Assembly (NCBI GenBank): GCA_002339125.1
Contig: DDJQ01000056.1
Span: 1-53,740 of the forward strand
Length of the DNA stretch: 53,740 bases
Direction of reading: 5' to 3'
Source of the DNA: Alteromonadaceae bacterium UBA2620
Lineage (GTDB): Bacteria; Pseudomonadota; Gammaproteobacteria; Enterobacterales; Alteromonadaceae
Part shown: piece after piece, positions 41,813-49,923 of the stretch
How positions within the stretch are numbered: position 1 is the stretch's first letter
Layout of the letters: every line of letters begins with the position of its first letter
Made by a program: the position numbers and the translations under genes
Notes under the pieces: model-generated
Databases searched by the model: none
What the model was told of the DNA's origin: nothing
The model's input: only the letters and a program-made list of their open reading frames with translations

Positions 41813-43195
41813 TTATCCTAACTTATCCAGTTTTTCCAGTTCTTCGTACAGTGCCTTGGTGACCGTTTCAGCACTGGTTCCGCCCAGAATATTGCGCTTA
41901 TCCACGCCATATTCGAGTTGGAGAACCGGGTAAACATCTTCGTCAATATCACTGCACACCGATTGCAGTTGCTCGAGTGATAAATCTTCAATGGGCGCAT
42001 CCTGCTCCAGCGCCAGTAATACAACCTGACCAGAGATATCATGGGCCGTTCTGAACGGAATACCTTTACCTACCAGGTAATCAGCCAGCTCCGTAGCATT
42101 AGAATAGCCCTGGGCAGCGGCAATCCGGCAGCGTTCTTCATTAAGCGCCAGACTGTCGAGCACTTCACAGGCGATACACAGACAGCAGTGCCATTGATTC
42201 ACCGCATCGAAGGCGCCTTCTTTGTCTTCCTGCATGTCTTTGTTATAAGCCAGAGGCAGACCTTTCATGGTAACCAGCAGCGCCTGCAAGTGGCCAAATA
42301 CCCGGCCGCATTTACCGCGCAGTAATTCCAGCGCATCGGGGTTTTTCTTTTGCGGCATCAGCGATGAACCAGAGGTCACGCTGTCGCCCAGTTGCAGAAA
42401 ACCGGCTTCGCCAGAATTATAGAAAATTAAATCTTCAGCCAGACGCGACAGGTGCATCATGCTGGTGCTGGCGGTAAATAGCAGCTCCAGCACGAAGTCA
42501 CGGTCTGATACCGCATCCAGGCTGTTTAAGCAGGGCCCACTAAAGCCAAGCTGATCGGCGATTTCGTGACGGTCAACCGGGTACGTGGTACCGGCCAGTG
42601 CACCAGAGCCCAACGGGCACTGATTCATGCGCTCATATAAATCGTTTAACCGGCTCAGGTCGCGTTTAAACATTTCCACATAGGCTAAACACCAGTGCGG
42701 AAAACGAATTGGCTGGGCGCGCTGTAAGTGCGTATAGCCGGGAATAATCGCTTGCTGGTGACGACTGGCGGTTTGCAGCAGGCTGCGAACCACTGCCGTC
42801 ACATCGGCTTTTAATGACTCAATGTGGGTGCGGCACCACAAGCGGAAATCTGTCGCAACCTGATCGTTACGGCTACGGCCGGTGTGCAGCTTACGCCCCA
42901 CGTCGCCGAGCTTGTCAATTAAGGCTGCTTCGACAAAGCTGTGAATGTCTTCTTCGCCGCTGGCGTTAAAGTCGATTTCACCGGCTTGTGCCTGGGCTTT
43001 TAATTCGCTGAGTGCAGCTTCGAGCTGCTGCTGTTCCTCGCTGGTCAGCACGCCAGCTTTCGCCAGTGCCCGTGACCACACGATTGAGCCTTCCATATCC
43101 TGCGCGGCCATGGCCTGGTCGAACGGCAATGAGTCGTTGACCTGGCGGAACATGTTACTGCTGCCGGCAGCGAACCGGCCTCCCCACAATGCCAT
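41813..43195 (-). CDS. argH: Argininosuccinate lyase
   Basis: Splits argininosuccinate to arginine and fumarate. 460 residues; the fumarase/aspartase signature GSSLMPQKKNPD carries the catalytic Ser, with TGRSRNDQVATDFRLW and PGYTHLQRAQPIRF elsewhere in the active site. No GNAT extension is fused (unlike argH(A) of some Vibrio and Moritella); argA follows as a separate gene. It starts 2 bases after the argG stop. Confidence 0.98.
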   Translation of the reverse strand: MALWGGRFAAGSSNMFRQVNDSLPFDQAMAAQDMEGSIVWSRALAKAGVLTSEEQQQLEAALSELKAQAQAGEIDFNASGEEDIHSFVEAALIDKLGDVGRKLHTGRSRNDQVATDFRLWCRTHIESLKADVTAVVRSLLQTASRHQQAIIPGYTHLQRAQPIRFPHWCLAYVEMFKRDLSRLNDLYERMNQCPLGSGALAGTTYPVDRHEIADQLGFSGPCLNSLDAVSDRDFVLELLFTASTSMMHLSRLAEDLIFYNSGEAGFLQLGDSVTSGSSLMPQKKNPDALELLRGKCGRVFGHLQALLVTMKGLPLAYNKDMQEDKEGAFDAVNQWHCCLCIACEVLDSLALNEERCRIAAAQGYSNATELADYLVGKGIPFRTAHDISGQVVLLALEQDAPIEDLSLEQLQSVCSDIDEDVYPVLQLEYGVDKRNILGGTSAETVTKALYEELEKLDKLG

Positions 43196-43197
43196 GA

Positions 43198-44406
43198 TTA
43201 CTCTCCCTGCTTTTTCAGTGCCGCAATACGGCTTGATAAACTGAACAGGCGGATAAAGCCTTCAGCGTGCTTCTGGTCGTATACGTCGTCGGCACCAAAG
43301 GTAGCAAAGTCTTCAGAGTACAGGCTGTTTGGCGACTGACGTTGAGTAACCGTAGCCTGGCCTTTATAAAGCTTAACCACGATTTCACCGGTTACGTATT
43401 TGGCAAAAGAGGCTGCGCCAGCAATCAGTGCATCGCTCAGCGGGGTAAACCAACGGCCGTCGTACATTACGTGAGAGAATTCCAGCGCCAGTTGTTCGCG
43501 ATATTTCAGTGAAGCCTTGTCCAGTACCATGGTTTCCAGCGCTTTATATGCTTTGAGCAGTACGGTGCCTCCTGGCGTTTCGTAACAACCACGTGACTTC
43601 ATACCAACCAGACGGTTTTCAACGATGTCGATACGGCCAACACCGTGGGCGGCAGCCAGATTGTTAAGCTCAACCAGGCCTTCGTACGGTGAAACTTCTT
43701 TGCCGTTTACGTGAGTCAGCGCGCCTTCGTTAAACGTCAGGTTGATACGCTCTGCCTGATCCGGCGCTTCTTCCGGATCAACGGTCATGGTCCAGACCTG
43801 TTTGCTAGGCTCACACCATGGATCTTCCAGCTCGCCGCCTTCATGGCTAATGTGCCAGGCGTTGGCATCACGGCTGTAAATCTTGGTGGCTGATGCGGTG
43901 GTTTTGATATTACGCTCGGCCAGATAGGCCAACAGATCTTCACGGGATACCATATCCCACTCGCGCCATGGCGCGATAACCGCTAAATCAGGGGCCAGCG
44001 CGTTGAACGCGCCTTCAAAACGAACCTGGTCGTTACCTTTACCGGTACAACCGTGGCACAGCGCGTCGGCGCCCACTTTACGGGCAATTTCTACCTGCGC
44101 TTTGGCGATAACCGGGCGGGCCATAGACGTACCCAGCAGGTACTCACCTTCGTAAACCGCGCCGGTGGTAATGGTTGGGAAGATATATTCTTTAACGAAT
44201 TCTTCTTTCAGGTCAACGATGTAACATTCGCTGGCACCGGTGGCGATGGCTTTTTCTTTTAAGCCTTCCAGCTCTTCGTCACCCTGACCAACATCGGCTG
44301 CGAAAGCAACGACTTCACAGTCATAGTTTTCTTTTAACCAGGGAATGATGGCTGATGTGTCTAAACCGCCTGAATAGGCAAGCACAACTTTATTGATTTT
44401 GCGCAT
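43198..44406 (-). CDS. argG: Argininosuccinate synthase
   Basis: ATP-dependent joining of citrulline and aspartate. 402 residues, the shorter class I type rather than the 447-residue E. coli form. The N-terminal P-loop-like motif is LAYSGGLDTSAIIPWL (9-24); HGCTGKGNDQVRFE and the citrulline/aspartate site YSRDANAWHISHEGG follow. It lies 14 bases after argF and 2 bases before argH. Confidence 0.98.
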   Translation of the reverse strand: MRKINKVVLAYSGGLDTSAIIPWLKENYDCEVVAFAADVGQGDEELEGLKEKAIATGASECYIVDLKEEFVKEYIFPTITTGAVYEGEYLLGTSMARPVIAKAQVEIARKVGADALCHGCTGKGNDQVRFEGAFNALAPDLAVIAPWREWDMVSREDLLAYLAERNIKTTASATKIYSRDANAWHISHEGGELEDPWCEPSKQVWTMTVDPEEAPDQAERINLTFNEGALTHVNGKEVSPYEGLVELNNLAAAHGVGRIDIVENRLVGMKSRGCYETPGGTVLLKAYKALETMVLDKASLKYREQLALEFSHVMYDGRWFTPLSDALIAGAASFAKYVTGEIVVKLYKGQATVTQRQSPNSLYSEDFATFGADDVYDQKHAEGFIRLFSLSSRIAALKKQGE

Positions 44407-44420
44407 AATGAGTGTCCTGA

Positions 44421-45332
44421 CTAGGCTCCAAGTAAATGGGTTAAAATTGCGTTTTGGCCGTGCATCCGGTTTTCAGCCTGCTGCATTAACAACGACGCAT
44501 CGCTGTCCATCAGGCTGCCGGTAATTTCCAGGTCGCGGTGAGCAGGCTGACAGTGCAACACGTGGGTTGCGCCGGTCAGTTCCATTAGGGCTTCGTTAAC
44601 CTGATACGGCATGAATTTGTCTTTAATGGTTTCAAGTGGCGTGTCATCGCCCATTGATAACCAGGTATCGGTGTAAATCACGTTGGCGCCTTTGGCTGCC
44701 GCAACGTCATTTGACTCAATGATTTTTACGCCGGTTTGCTCGGCGATAGCTTTGGCCTGAGCAACCATCTCAGGGCTGGCTTCATGGCCTTCAGGCGTTA
44801 CAACTACCTGATGACAACCCAGCAGCGCGCCCACGATAAGCAGAGAATGGGTAACATTATTGCCATCGCCCACATAAGCCATGGTCAGGCCTTCACAGCT
44901 GCCAAATTTTTCGAACAGGGTGAGGTAGTCGGCCAGGCCCTGACAAGGATGGTATTTGTCACACAGCGCGTTGATTACCGGCACCTTGGCCGCTTCGGCA
45001 AAGGTTTCCAGCGTGCTATGAGAAAATACCCGGGCAACAATGGCATCTGCCCAGCAAGCCAGGTTAGCGGCCACGTCTACAGCGTCTTCACGACCAGCCA
45101 GCTTGTTGGACTGACTGTCTAGGTAAACCATGTGTCCGCCTAAACGGTTAATACCAATATCGAAGCTGACGCGCGTACGCAGCGATGGTTTTTCAAACAG
45201 GGCAACAATGGACTTGCCCGCCAACGCCTGTGAATAGGCCTGTGGCGCCTGTTTAATTTGTACCGCTAATGACAATAGCGCCTGCATTTGCTCTGGTGTC
45301 CAGTTAGCAAACGTCAATAAATCCTGCTTCAT
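44421..45332 (-). CDS. argF: Ornithine carbamoyltransferase
   Basis: Makes citrulline from ornithine and carbamoyl phosphate, competing with PyrB for carbamoyl phosphate. 303 residues. The carbamoyl-phosphate motif is SLRTR (50-54) in LFEKPSLRTRVSFD; the second substrate motif reads HCQPAHRD where HCLP is the textbook sequence, a small variation of uncertain weight. YVGDGNNVTHSLL and DTWLSMGDD mark the ornithine domain. One base separates it from argB. Confidence 0.95.
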   Translation of the reverse strand: MKQDLLTFANWTPEQMQALLSLAVQIKQAPQAYSQALAGKSIVALFEKPSLRTRVSFDIGINRLGGHMVYLDSQSNKLAGREDAVDVAANLACWADAIVARVFSHSTLETFAEAAKVPVINALCDKYHPCQGLADYLTLFEKFGSCEGLTMAYVGDGNNVTHSLLIVGALLGCHQVVVTPEGHEASPEMVAQAKAIAEQTGVKIIESNDVAAAKGANVIYTDTWLSMGDDTPLETIKDKFMPYQVNEALMELTGATHVLHCQPAHRDLEITGSLMDSDASLLMQQAENRMHGQNAILTHLLGA

Positions 45333-45333
45333 T

Positions 45334-46125
45334 TTATACTCCAGATGTCTGGGAGGCCGGAATTACGCGGGTTCCGGTTTGATTGTCCAATATTGCTGTC
45401 AGCGGCGCTGACCAGTTTGCAATAGTTACCGGCTTAGCCAGTTCGGTGGCGGCCTGCATTGCTGCTGCCACTTTAACCAACATGCCATCTTTGATCACGC
45501 CCTTAGCCACTTCTTCATCAAGCCGTGGCTGGTCGAGTTCATGTATCAGTTGTTTGTCGCCATCAAGTACGCCGTCAACGTTTGACAGCAGCAACAGATC
45601 GCCGCCCATCAGTTCAGCAATTACAGTGGCTGCCTGATCGGCATTGACATTGAGCAGACGCCCCTTGGCGTTGCTGCCAATCGAGCTTATAACGGGCAGA
45701 AAGCCGGCGCTGAGCAGCTGATTCAGCAACTCTGGATTGCCCGCAGCCGGTACGCCCACTGCGCCGTACTTTTCATTCAGTACTTTACAATCGGTTATGC
45801 CACCGTCCAGCAAAGATAGTCCCACCGGTGTGATACCGGCACCAATAGCCAGACCGCATAAACTTTTATTGGCACTGCCAGCCAGTGCGCCACAAACAAA
45901 CGGCATTTGTTCATCGGGGGTTACCCGTAAACCGTCAATCTTGGTACTGGTAAGTTGCATAGCGGCCAGTAAGGTTTCCACCAGCGGGCCACCGCCATGG
46001 ACTAATATTACCGGACGCTGGCTTTGCAGTGTTTTGATCTCAGCCAATAACTGGCCGGCAATCTGAGGATTTTCCAGCAGAGCGCCACCCACTTTTATAA
46101 CTACTGGCGATGATGTGTCAGCCAT
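45334..46125 (-). CDS. argB: Acetylglutamate kinase
   Basis: Phosphorylates N-acetylglutamate. The 263-residue amino-acid-kinase fold protein is of the short, arginine-insensitive enteric type, lacking the N-terminal helix of feedback-inhibited hexamers, so arginine control probably falls on ArgA. Motifs: VIKVGGALLEN (8-18), LVHGGGPLVETLL, and LLLLSNVDGVLDG. The start overlaps the argC stop by 8 bases. Confidence 0.97.
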   Translation of the reverse strand: MADTSSPVVIKVGGALLENPQIAGQLLAEIKTLQSQRPVILVHGGGPLVETLLAAMQLTSTKIDGLRVTPDEQMPFVCGALAGSANKSLCGLAIGAGITPVGLSLLDGGITDCKVLNEKYGAVGVPAAGNPELLNQLLSAGFLPVISSIGSNAKGRLLNVNADQAATVIAELMGGDLLLLSNVDGVLDGDKQLIHELDQPRLDEEVAKGVIKDGMLVKVAAAMQAATELAKPVTIANWSAPLTAILDNQTGTRVIPASQTSGV

Positions 46126-47137
46126 TGATTAATCCCTCGGTCGCCGCGAAACCCAGCGCTAAATTGGCACACTGCATGGCCTGTGAGGCCGCGCCTTTCA
46201 TCACGTTATCGATAGCACTGGTGATCACGGCGTAGCCTGATTGCTCGTCGACTTTCCAGTGCAGATCGCAATACGGCGTATGCACAACATCATCAATTTT
46301 AGGGAAACTTTCGCGCAAACGCACAACAGGCTGGTCACCATACACTTCGCTATACAGATTATCCAGTGTCGATTGGCTGGTACCACTTGTTAGCTTAACG
46401 GTAACCGTGGCCAGGATCCCACGTTTGAAATTACCCAGGTGCGGCGTGAAGATCACGGGCGTACCCAGGTGGAGTTCGATCTCCGGCGTATGACGATGAC
46501 CCAGCACCCCATAAGCCTGCAGGCTCACTTCATAGAAACTGGTACCCAGGTTGGCTTTACGGCCGGCACCACTGACTCCCGAAACGGCATTAATGATTGG
46601 GCGTACGCATTTATCCAGCAAGCCAGCATTGTGTAATGGCTTTAACGCCAGTAATGAGGCAGTAGGGTAACAGCCGGGCACTGCAACAATACTGGCCTGT
46701 TTAATGGCATTGGCATTGTATTCGGCAAGCCCATAAACCGCCTCGGCCAGGCAATCCTGCGAGGTGTGCGCAAAGCCATAGTGTTTGGCAAACACTTCGG
46801 TATCTTTAAGGCGAAATGCACCAGACAGGTCGAACACTTTAGCTTTACCGGCAGATAACTCAGCCATCCAGTCGTGGCTGGCTTCGTGCGGAGTAGCCAG
46901 GAATATCGCATCCATTGAGTCTGCCAGTTCGGCAAGTCGGTGCGGGGCTAACGGCTCAAGTACGTGCTGGGTCAGGTGCGCGAGGTTGCCGTGCAGCTGG
47001 GCAATTGTCTTGCCGGCATCCTGACTGTTCTCAGACACCAATACATGCTGCAAAGTCATGTGTGAATGTCCGCTGATTAAACTCACTAACTGCGCCCCGG
47101 TATAGCCGCTGGCGCCTATCACTGCTACGTTAAACAT
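46118..47137 (-). CDS. argC: N-acetyl-gamma-glutamyl-phosphate reductase
   Basis: NADPH-dependent reduction of acetylglutamyl phosphate to the semialdehyde. 339 residues: Rossmann motif VAVIGASGYTGAQLV (4-18), catalytic Cys156 in VAVPGCYPTASLLA, and HRHTPEIELHLG with the catalytic His. First gene of argC-B-F-G-H-A. In many relatives argE lies divergently upstream; here mgsA takes that place. The 5' leader contains a terminator-like hairpin 36 bases before the ATG and a short upstream ORF (see separate entries). Confidence 0.97.
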   Translation of the reverse strand: MFNVAVIGASGYTGAQLVSLISGHSHMTLQHVLVSENSQDAGKTIAQLHGNLAHLTQHVLEPLAPHRLAELADSMDAIFLATPHEASHDWMAELSAGKAKVFDLSGAFRLKDTEVFAKHYGFAHTSQDCLAEAVYGLAEYNANAIKQASIVAVPGCYPTASLLALKPLHNAGLLDKCVRPIINAVSGVSGAGRKANLGTSFYEVSLQAYGVLGHRHTPEIELHLGTPVIFTPHLGNFKRGILATVTVKLTSGTSQSTLDNLYSEVYGDQPVVRLRESFPKIDDVVHTPYCDLHWKVDEQSGYAVITSAIDNVMKGAASQAMQCANLALGFAATEGLING

Positions 47138-47172
47138 AATCTGATCGTTTGAAATTGATGGGTTACAAAATT

Positions 47173-47241
47173 AAAAAAACACTTTTTACCTTTGTGTTGG
47201 TGCTTGTGAGCAGGCCGATAAAACCACAAAGGTAAAAAGTG
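47173..47241 (-). terminator. Attenuator-like terminator in the argC leader
   Basis: On the minus strand CACTTTTTACCTTTGTG (47241-47225) pairs perfectly over 17 bases with CACAAAGGTAAAAAGTG (47196-47180), loop 28 bases, followed at once by seven T (47179-47173). The T-run ends 35 bases before the argC ATG, so any arg operon transcript starting upstream must pass it. A competing hairpin is possible: AAGTAGTGC (47266-47258) with GCACTTTTT (47242-47234), one internal mismatch, which would occupy 8 bases of the terminator's 5' arm. Confidence 0.85.
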
Positions 47242-47260
47242 CGCTACGCATATTAGTGCA

Positions 47261-47383
47261 CTACTTCTTCGGCGTTGATGTACTCCATCGTCGCCACAGG
47301 CACTGCATAGTGTAGCCAGCCAGGGGAGAGCTAAACTGTGATAAAGCAACCGCAAGGAGATGCCGGTTGGTATTAATATTCAT
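47261..47383 (-). CDS. Putative leader peptide of the arg operon (40 codons)
   Basis: A short ORF, ATG at 47383 to TAG at 47263-47261, with a good ribosome site (AGGA, repeated, 4-13 bases upstream). It contains adjacent Arg codons CGA-CGA (47293-47288) flanked by Trp codons, plus an earlier Arg CGG at codon 7, and ends S-T-P-K-K. The stop codon overlaps the 5' strand of the proposed antiterminator, so a ribosome finishing translation would mask it, while one stalled at the Arg codons would not. Whether it is translated is unknown. A second frame nearby (M-E-Y-I-N-A-E-E-V-V-H, ATG 47289) is an alternative. Confidence 0.45.
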   Translation of the reverse strand: MNINTNRHLLAVALSQFSSPLAGYTMQCLWRRWSTSTPKK

Positions 47384-47463
47384 GTCCTAATCCTGTCATT
47401 TTCTTCCGCTACACTGATAGTTTAGTCAGGCACAAACAATGTGCGGAATCTTAATTGCTGCTA

Positions 47464-47492
47464 ATGATACAATCTTGGCATATTTATGCAAT
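47464..47492 (-). promoter_or_regulatory. Candidate argC promoter with ArgR-like box
   Basis: On the minus strand TTGCAT (47491-47486) and TATCAT (47469-47464) are spaced 16 bases. The -35 overlaps ATTGCATAAATATGCCAA (47492-47475), an imperfect palindrome matching 12 of 16 specified ARG-box positions and sharing the GCAT-W4-ATG core with a weaker site upstream of astC. Transcription would begin near 47457, giving a leader of about 320 bases. An AT-rich palindrome TATAAATATTTATA (47500-47513) lies beside it. The rest of 47384-47621 holds no gene. Confidence 0.42.
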
Positions 47493-47621
47493 AATTTTGT
47501 ATAAATATTTATAGGAAGTGAATGGCGTCATGGTTTTTCAACAATTTATGTTGTATATGTTGCCGGATGTAGCAGGATTTGCCATAGTTCGCAAAAAATC
47601 ATACAAAATACAGGACATCCC

Positions 47622-48038
47622 ATGACTGCCCGCACTGTTGCTCTGGTCGCCCACGACCATAAAAAAGCCGAATTACTCCAATGGGTCAAACATCATCAGG
47701 CGTTACTAGCCCCGTTTAACCTGGTTGCCACTGGCACCACGGGGAAATTAATCAGCGATGAAACCGGCCTGACAGTGCATCGTTATAAAAGCGGGCCGCT
47801 CGGTGGAGATCAGCAAATCGGGGCGCTTATTGCAGAGAATAACCTGGATGCGCTGTTTTTCTTTTGGGATCCGCTTAACCCGGCGCCTCACGACCCGGAT
47901 GTTAAAGCGTTGCTGAGATTATGTTCAGTATGGAATGTACCGGTAGCCTGTACCCCGGCTACCGCCGATCTGGTGGTCACTTCGCCATTGTTCAGCGATC
48001 CCGGTCACCAGCGTCTGGTACCGGATTATGGTAAGTAG
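47622..48038 (+). CDS. mgsA: Methylglyoxal synthase
   Basis: Converts dihydroxyacetone phosphate to methylglyoxal and phosphate, a bypass of lower glycolysis. 138 residues, slightly shorter than E. coli MgsA (152) at both ends. ALVAHDHKK carries His11; the phosphate site is ATGTTGKLI; catalytic Asp63 in GPLGGDQQIGA (E. coli Asp71) and His90 in PAPHDPDVKALLRL (E. coli His98) are conserved. ATG at 47622. Divergent from argC. Confidence 0.97.
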   Translation: MTARTVALVAHDHKKAELLQWVKHHQALLAPFNLVATGTTGKLISDETGLTVHRYKSGPLGGDQQIGALIAENNLDALFFFWDPLNPAPHDPDVKALLRLCSVWNVPVACTPATADLVVTSPLFSDPGHQRLVPDYGK

Positions 48039-48315
48039 TTAAGCGGCTATTAAACGCCGGGCAGGAATTTCAGTAATACCTGTACTGTGGGCACTGCCTG
48101 TACGTTTGTGTCTTTGTCGGCAGGTTTTTAACACCCTTTAGCCAGTGTCCGGCGAGTCTCACAAAAGTGTTATTAACGCACCTGCCCCCGGTCTCCTGAT
48201 TACACTTTTCAGCGATTCTCTTTTTCGTGGCTGCAGTGGTGGCCAAATTTACATTTGCCATCAGGGTGGGATTAATTCAAGCTGGTTAGCATTTGGCAAC
48301 CTCGCTGTATATTCC

Positions 48316-49296
48316 ATGACAGAGCATAGCTGGTACCTGTGTACCGAATCCCGTTTAGCACAACAATTCTCAGAATATATTGCGCCGTTCTGGCATGAGC
48401 ATGTGACCCAGGGAAGTTTTCAGGGAAACGGTGATATCAGTGTTAGTTATGCCTACTGTGTTCCTGAGCATGCTAAGCAGTCGGTGCTTATCAGCTCTGG
48501 CCGCATTGAATCACTGCTTAAATATAAAGAAGTCATTTATGAGCTATACCGCAACGGCTTTGCGGTTTTTGTGCTTGATCACCGGGGCCAGGGCCTGTCT
48601 GGCCGTATGACGGTTAATCCTCATCAAGGGTATATCGACGATTTTCAGCACTATGTGGATGACATGTGCCATTTTATCGATGAGATTGTTACCCTGCATC
48701 AGCGGGGGCCGTTAAATCTGCTTTGCCATTCCATGGGCTCAGCCATTGGCGCCTTAACCATCCTGCAACGGCCCACCCAGTTTAACCGGGTGGTGTTCGG
48801 CTCGCCAATGTTTGGTATTCGTCCTGCTTTACCCGACTGGCTGGCTAAAGCCCTAATCGGCGTTAACCGCTGCGTTAACTGGTTGCTTCCGGGTAGCTCG
48901 GGCTATTTCTTTGGTCAGCGCGATTATCATGCCGAAGATTTTATGGTTAACCGGCTTACCAGTAGTGAGATACGTTATCAGTTATTCAGAAACCTGTACG
49001 CTGAACAGCCCGCTATTCAGCTAGGCGGAGTAACTCCGCAATGGCTGGCCGCGGCCAGTGCCGCCATGTGGCAGGTGGAACAACATGCGCAGCAAATCAC
49101 TCTGCCTGTGCTGGTTTTCAGTGCCGGCGATGATACCGTGGTAGACAACAAACGCCAGCAACGGGTAGTCGCGGATATACCGGATGCCGAGTATATTCTG
49201 GTCGAGGGTGCCCGCCACGAAATTCTGATTGAGACAGATGCCATTCGCCAACCGGTGATGGCGCGCATATTTGACTTCTTTAGCGGCGAATTTTGA
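48316..49296 (+). CDS. pldB: Lysophospholipase L2-like alpha/beta hydrolase (PldB)
   Basis: A 326-residue monoglyceride lipase/lysophospholipase-type hydrolase. Nucleophile Ser139 in LLCHSMGSAIGAL; the Asp is in FSAGDDTVVDN and the His in EGARHEIL; the DHRGQGLSGR turn (88-97) is typical of PldB. I chose ATG at 48316 (MTEHSWYLCTESRLA); upstream in-frame ATGs exist, but the extra 57 residues do not look like protein of this family. The ribosome site is weak. It follows mgsA by 277 bases, which show nothing recognisable, and precedes trmL by 55 bases. Confidence 0.88.
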   Translation: MTEHSWYLCTESRLAQQFSEYIAPFWHEHVTQGSFQGNGDISVSYAYCVPEHAKQSVLISSGRIESLLKYKEVIYELYRNGFAVFVLDHRGQGLSGRMTVNPHQGYIDDFQHYVDDMCHFIDEIVTLHQRGPLNLLCHSMGSAIGALTILQRPTQFNRVVFGSPMFGIRPALPDWLAKALIGVNRCVNWLLPGSSGYFFGQRDYHAEDFMVNRLTSSEIRYQLFRNLYAEQPAIQLGGVTPQWLAAASAAMWQVEQHAQQITLPVLVFSAGDDTVVDNKRQQRVVADIPDAEYILVEGARHEILIETDAIRQPVMARIFDFFSGEF

Positions 49297-49351
49297 CCCG
49301 CTGCACGAAACCTCGCATAATGCCGCCCGACTTAGTAAAGAGTGAACCTGC

Positions 49352-49816
49352 ATGTTAGACATCGTGTTATATCAGCCAGAGATCCCCCCTAACACCGGTA
49401 ACATTATTCGCCTGTGTGCCAATACCGGTTATGCACTGCATCTTATCGAGCCGTTGGGCTTTGATTGGGATGACAAGCGGGTACGCCGGGCGGGGCTGGA
49501 TTATCACGAATTTGCTGAAGTAAAGCGCTATGCCAGTTTCGAGCGTTTTCTTGAAGAGCGTCAGCCAGCACGGGTATTTGCATGTACCACCAAAGGCAAA
49601 GCGTTTCACTCTGATGTGCAATACAAAAAGGGTGACGCGTTATTGTTCGGGCCGGAAACCCGCGGATTACCCGATGACATCATCGACTCGTTACCGCCCG
49701 GGCAACGGGTGCGCATTCCTATGCTGCCAGATAGTCGAAGCATGAATCTGTCGAATGCGGTATCGGTATTTGTGTATGAGTCCTGGCGTCAGTTTGGCTA
49801 CGACGGCGCGCGCTAA
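49352..49816 (+). CDS. trmL: tRNA (cytidine/uridine-34 2'-O)-methyltransferase
   Basis: SPOUT methylase that 2'-O-methylates the wobble base of tRNA-Leu isoacceptors. 154 residues (E. coli 157). Trefoil-knot motifs: VLYQPEIPPNTGNIIRLC (5-22), LLFGPETRGLP (95-105) and IPMLPDSRSMNLSNAVSV near the C-terminus. ATG at 49352. Confidence 0.97.
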   Translation: MLDIVLYQPEIPPNTGNIIRLCANTGYALHLIEPLGFDWDDKRVRRAGLDYHEFAEVKRYASFERFLEERQPARVFACTTKGKAFHSDVQYKKGDALLFGPETRGLPDDIIDSLPPGQRVRIPMLPDSRSMNLSNAVSVFVYESWRQFGYDGAR

Positions 49817-49820
49817 CATG

Positions 49821-49843
49821 TGAATAACAAGCTAAGGCTTGTT
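49821..49843. repeat. 23-base repeat, copy 1 (hairpin after trmL)
   Basis: Starts TGAATAACAAGC and is identical over 23 bases to 49897-49919. Internal stem AACAAGC/GCTTGTT with loop TAAG, 9 bases past the trmL stop. It may end the trmL transcript, although only a short T-stretch (GTTTAG) follows. Confidence 0.75.
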
Positions 49844-49896
49844 TAGTTCATCAGATAATTTAAAGGGATACCGGATATTGCTTTGCAATTCCTGCA

Positions 49897-49923
49897 TGAA
49901 TAACAAGCTAAGGCTTGTTATTC
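49897..49923. repeat. 23-base repeat, copy 2 (hairpin over gpsA stop)
   Basis: Same 23 bases as copy 1, but here the stem extends to 11 bases, GAATAACAAGC (49898-49908) with GCTTGTTATTC (49913-49923), loop TAAG. The gpsA stop codon (49918-49920, minus strand) lies inside the stem. Likely a bidirectional terminator or mRNA 3'-end stabiliser. Confidence 0.75.

Noticed and set aside
47125..47355. A 76-codon minus-strand frame running through the argC leader hairpin
   Set aside because: It crosses the perfect terminator stem and the T7 run, overlaps the argC start and has no ribosome site; the 40-codon frame with a good ribosome site is the better candidate.
48145..48315. Extended N-terminus of the PldB-like protein
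   Set aside because: The extra 57 residues have no family resemblance and no ribosome site; the ATG at 48316 gives the usual start.
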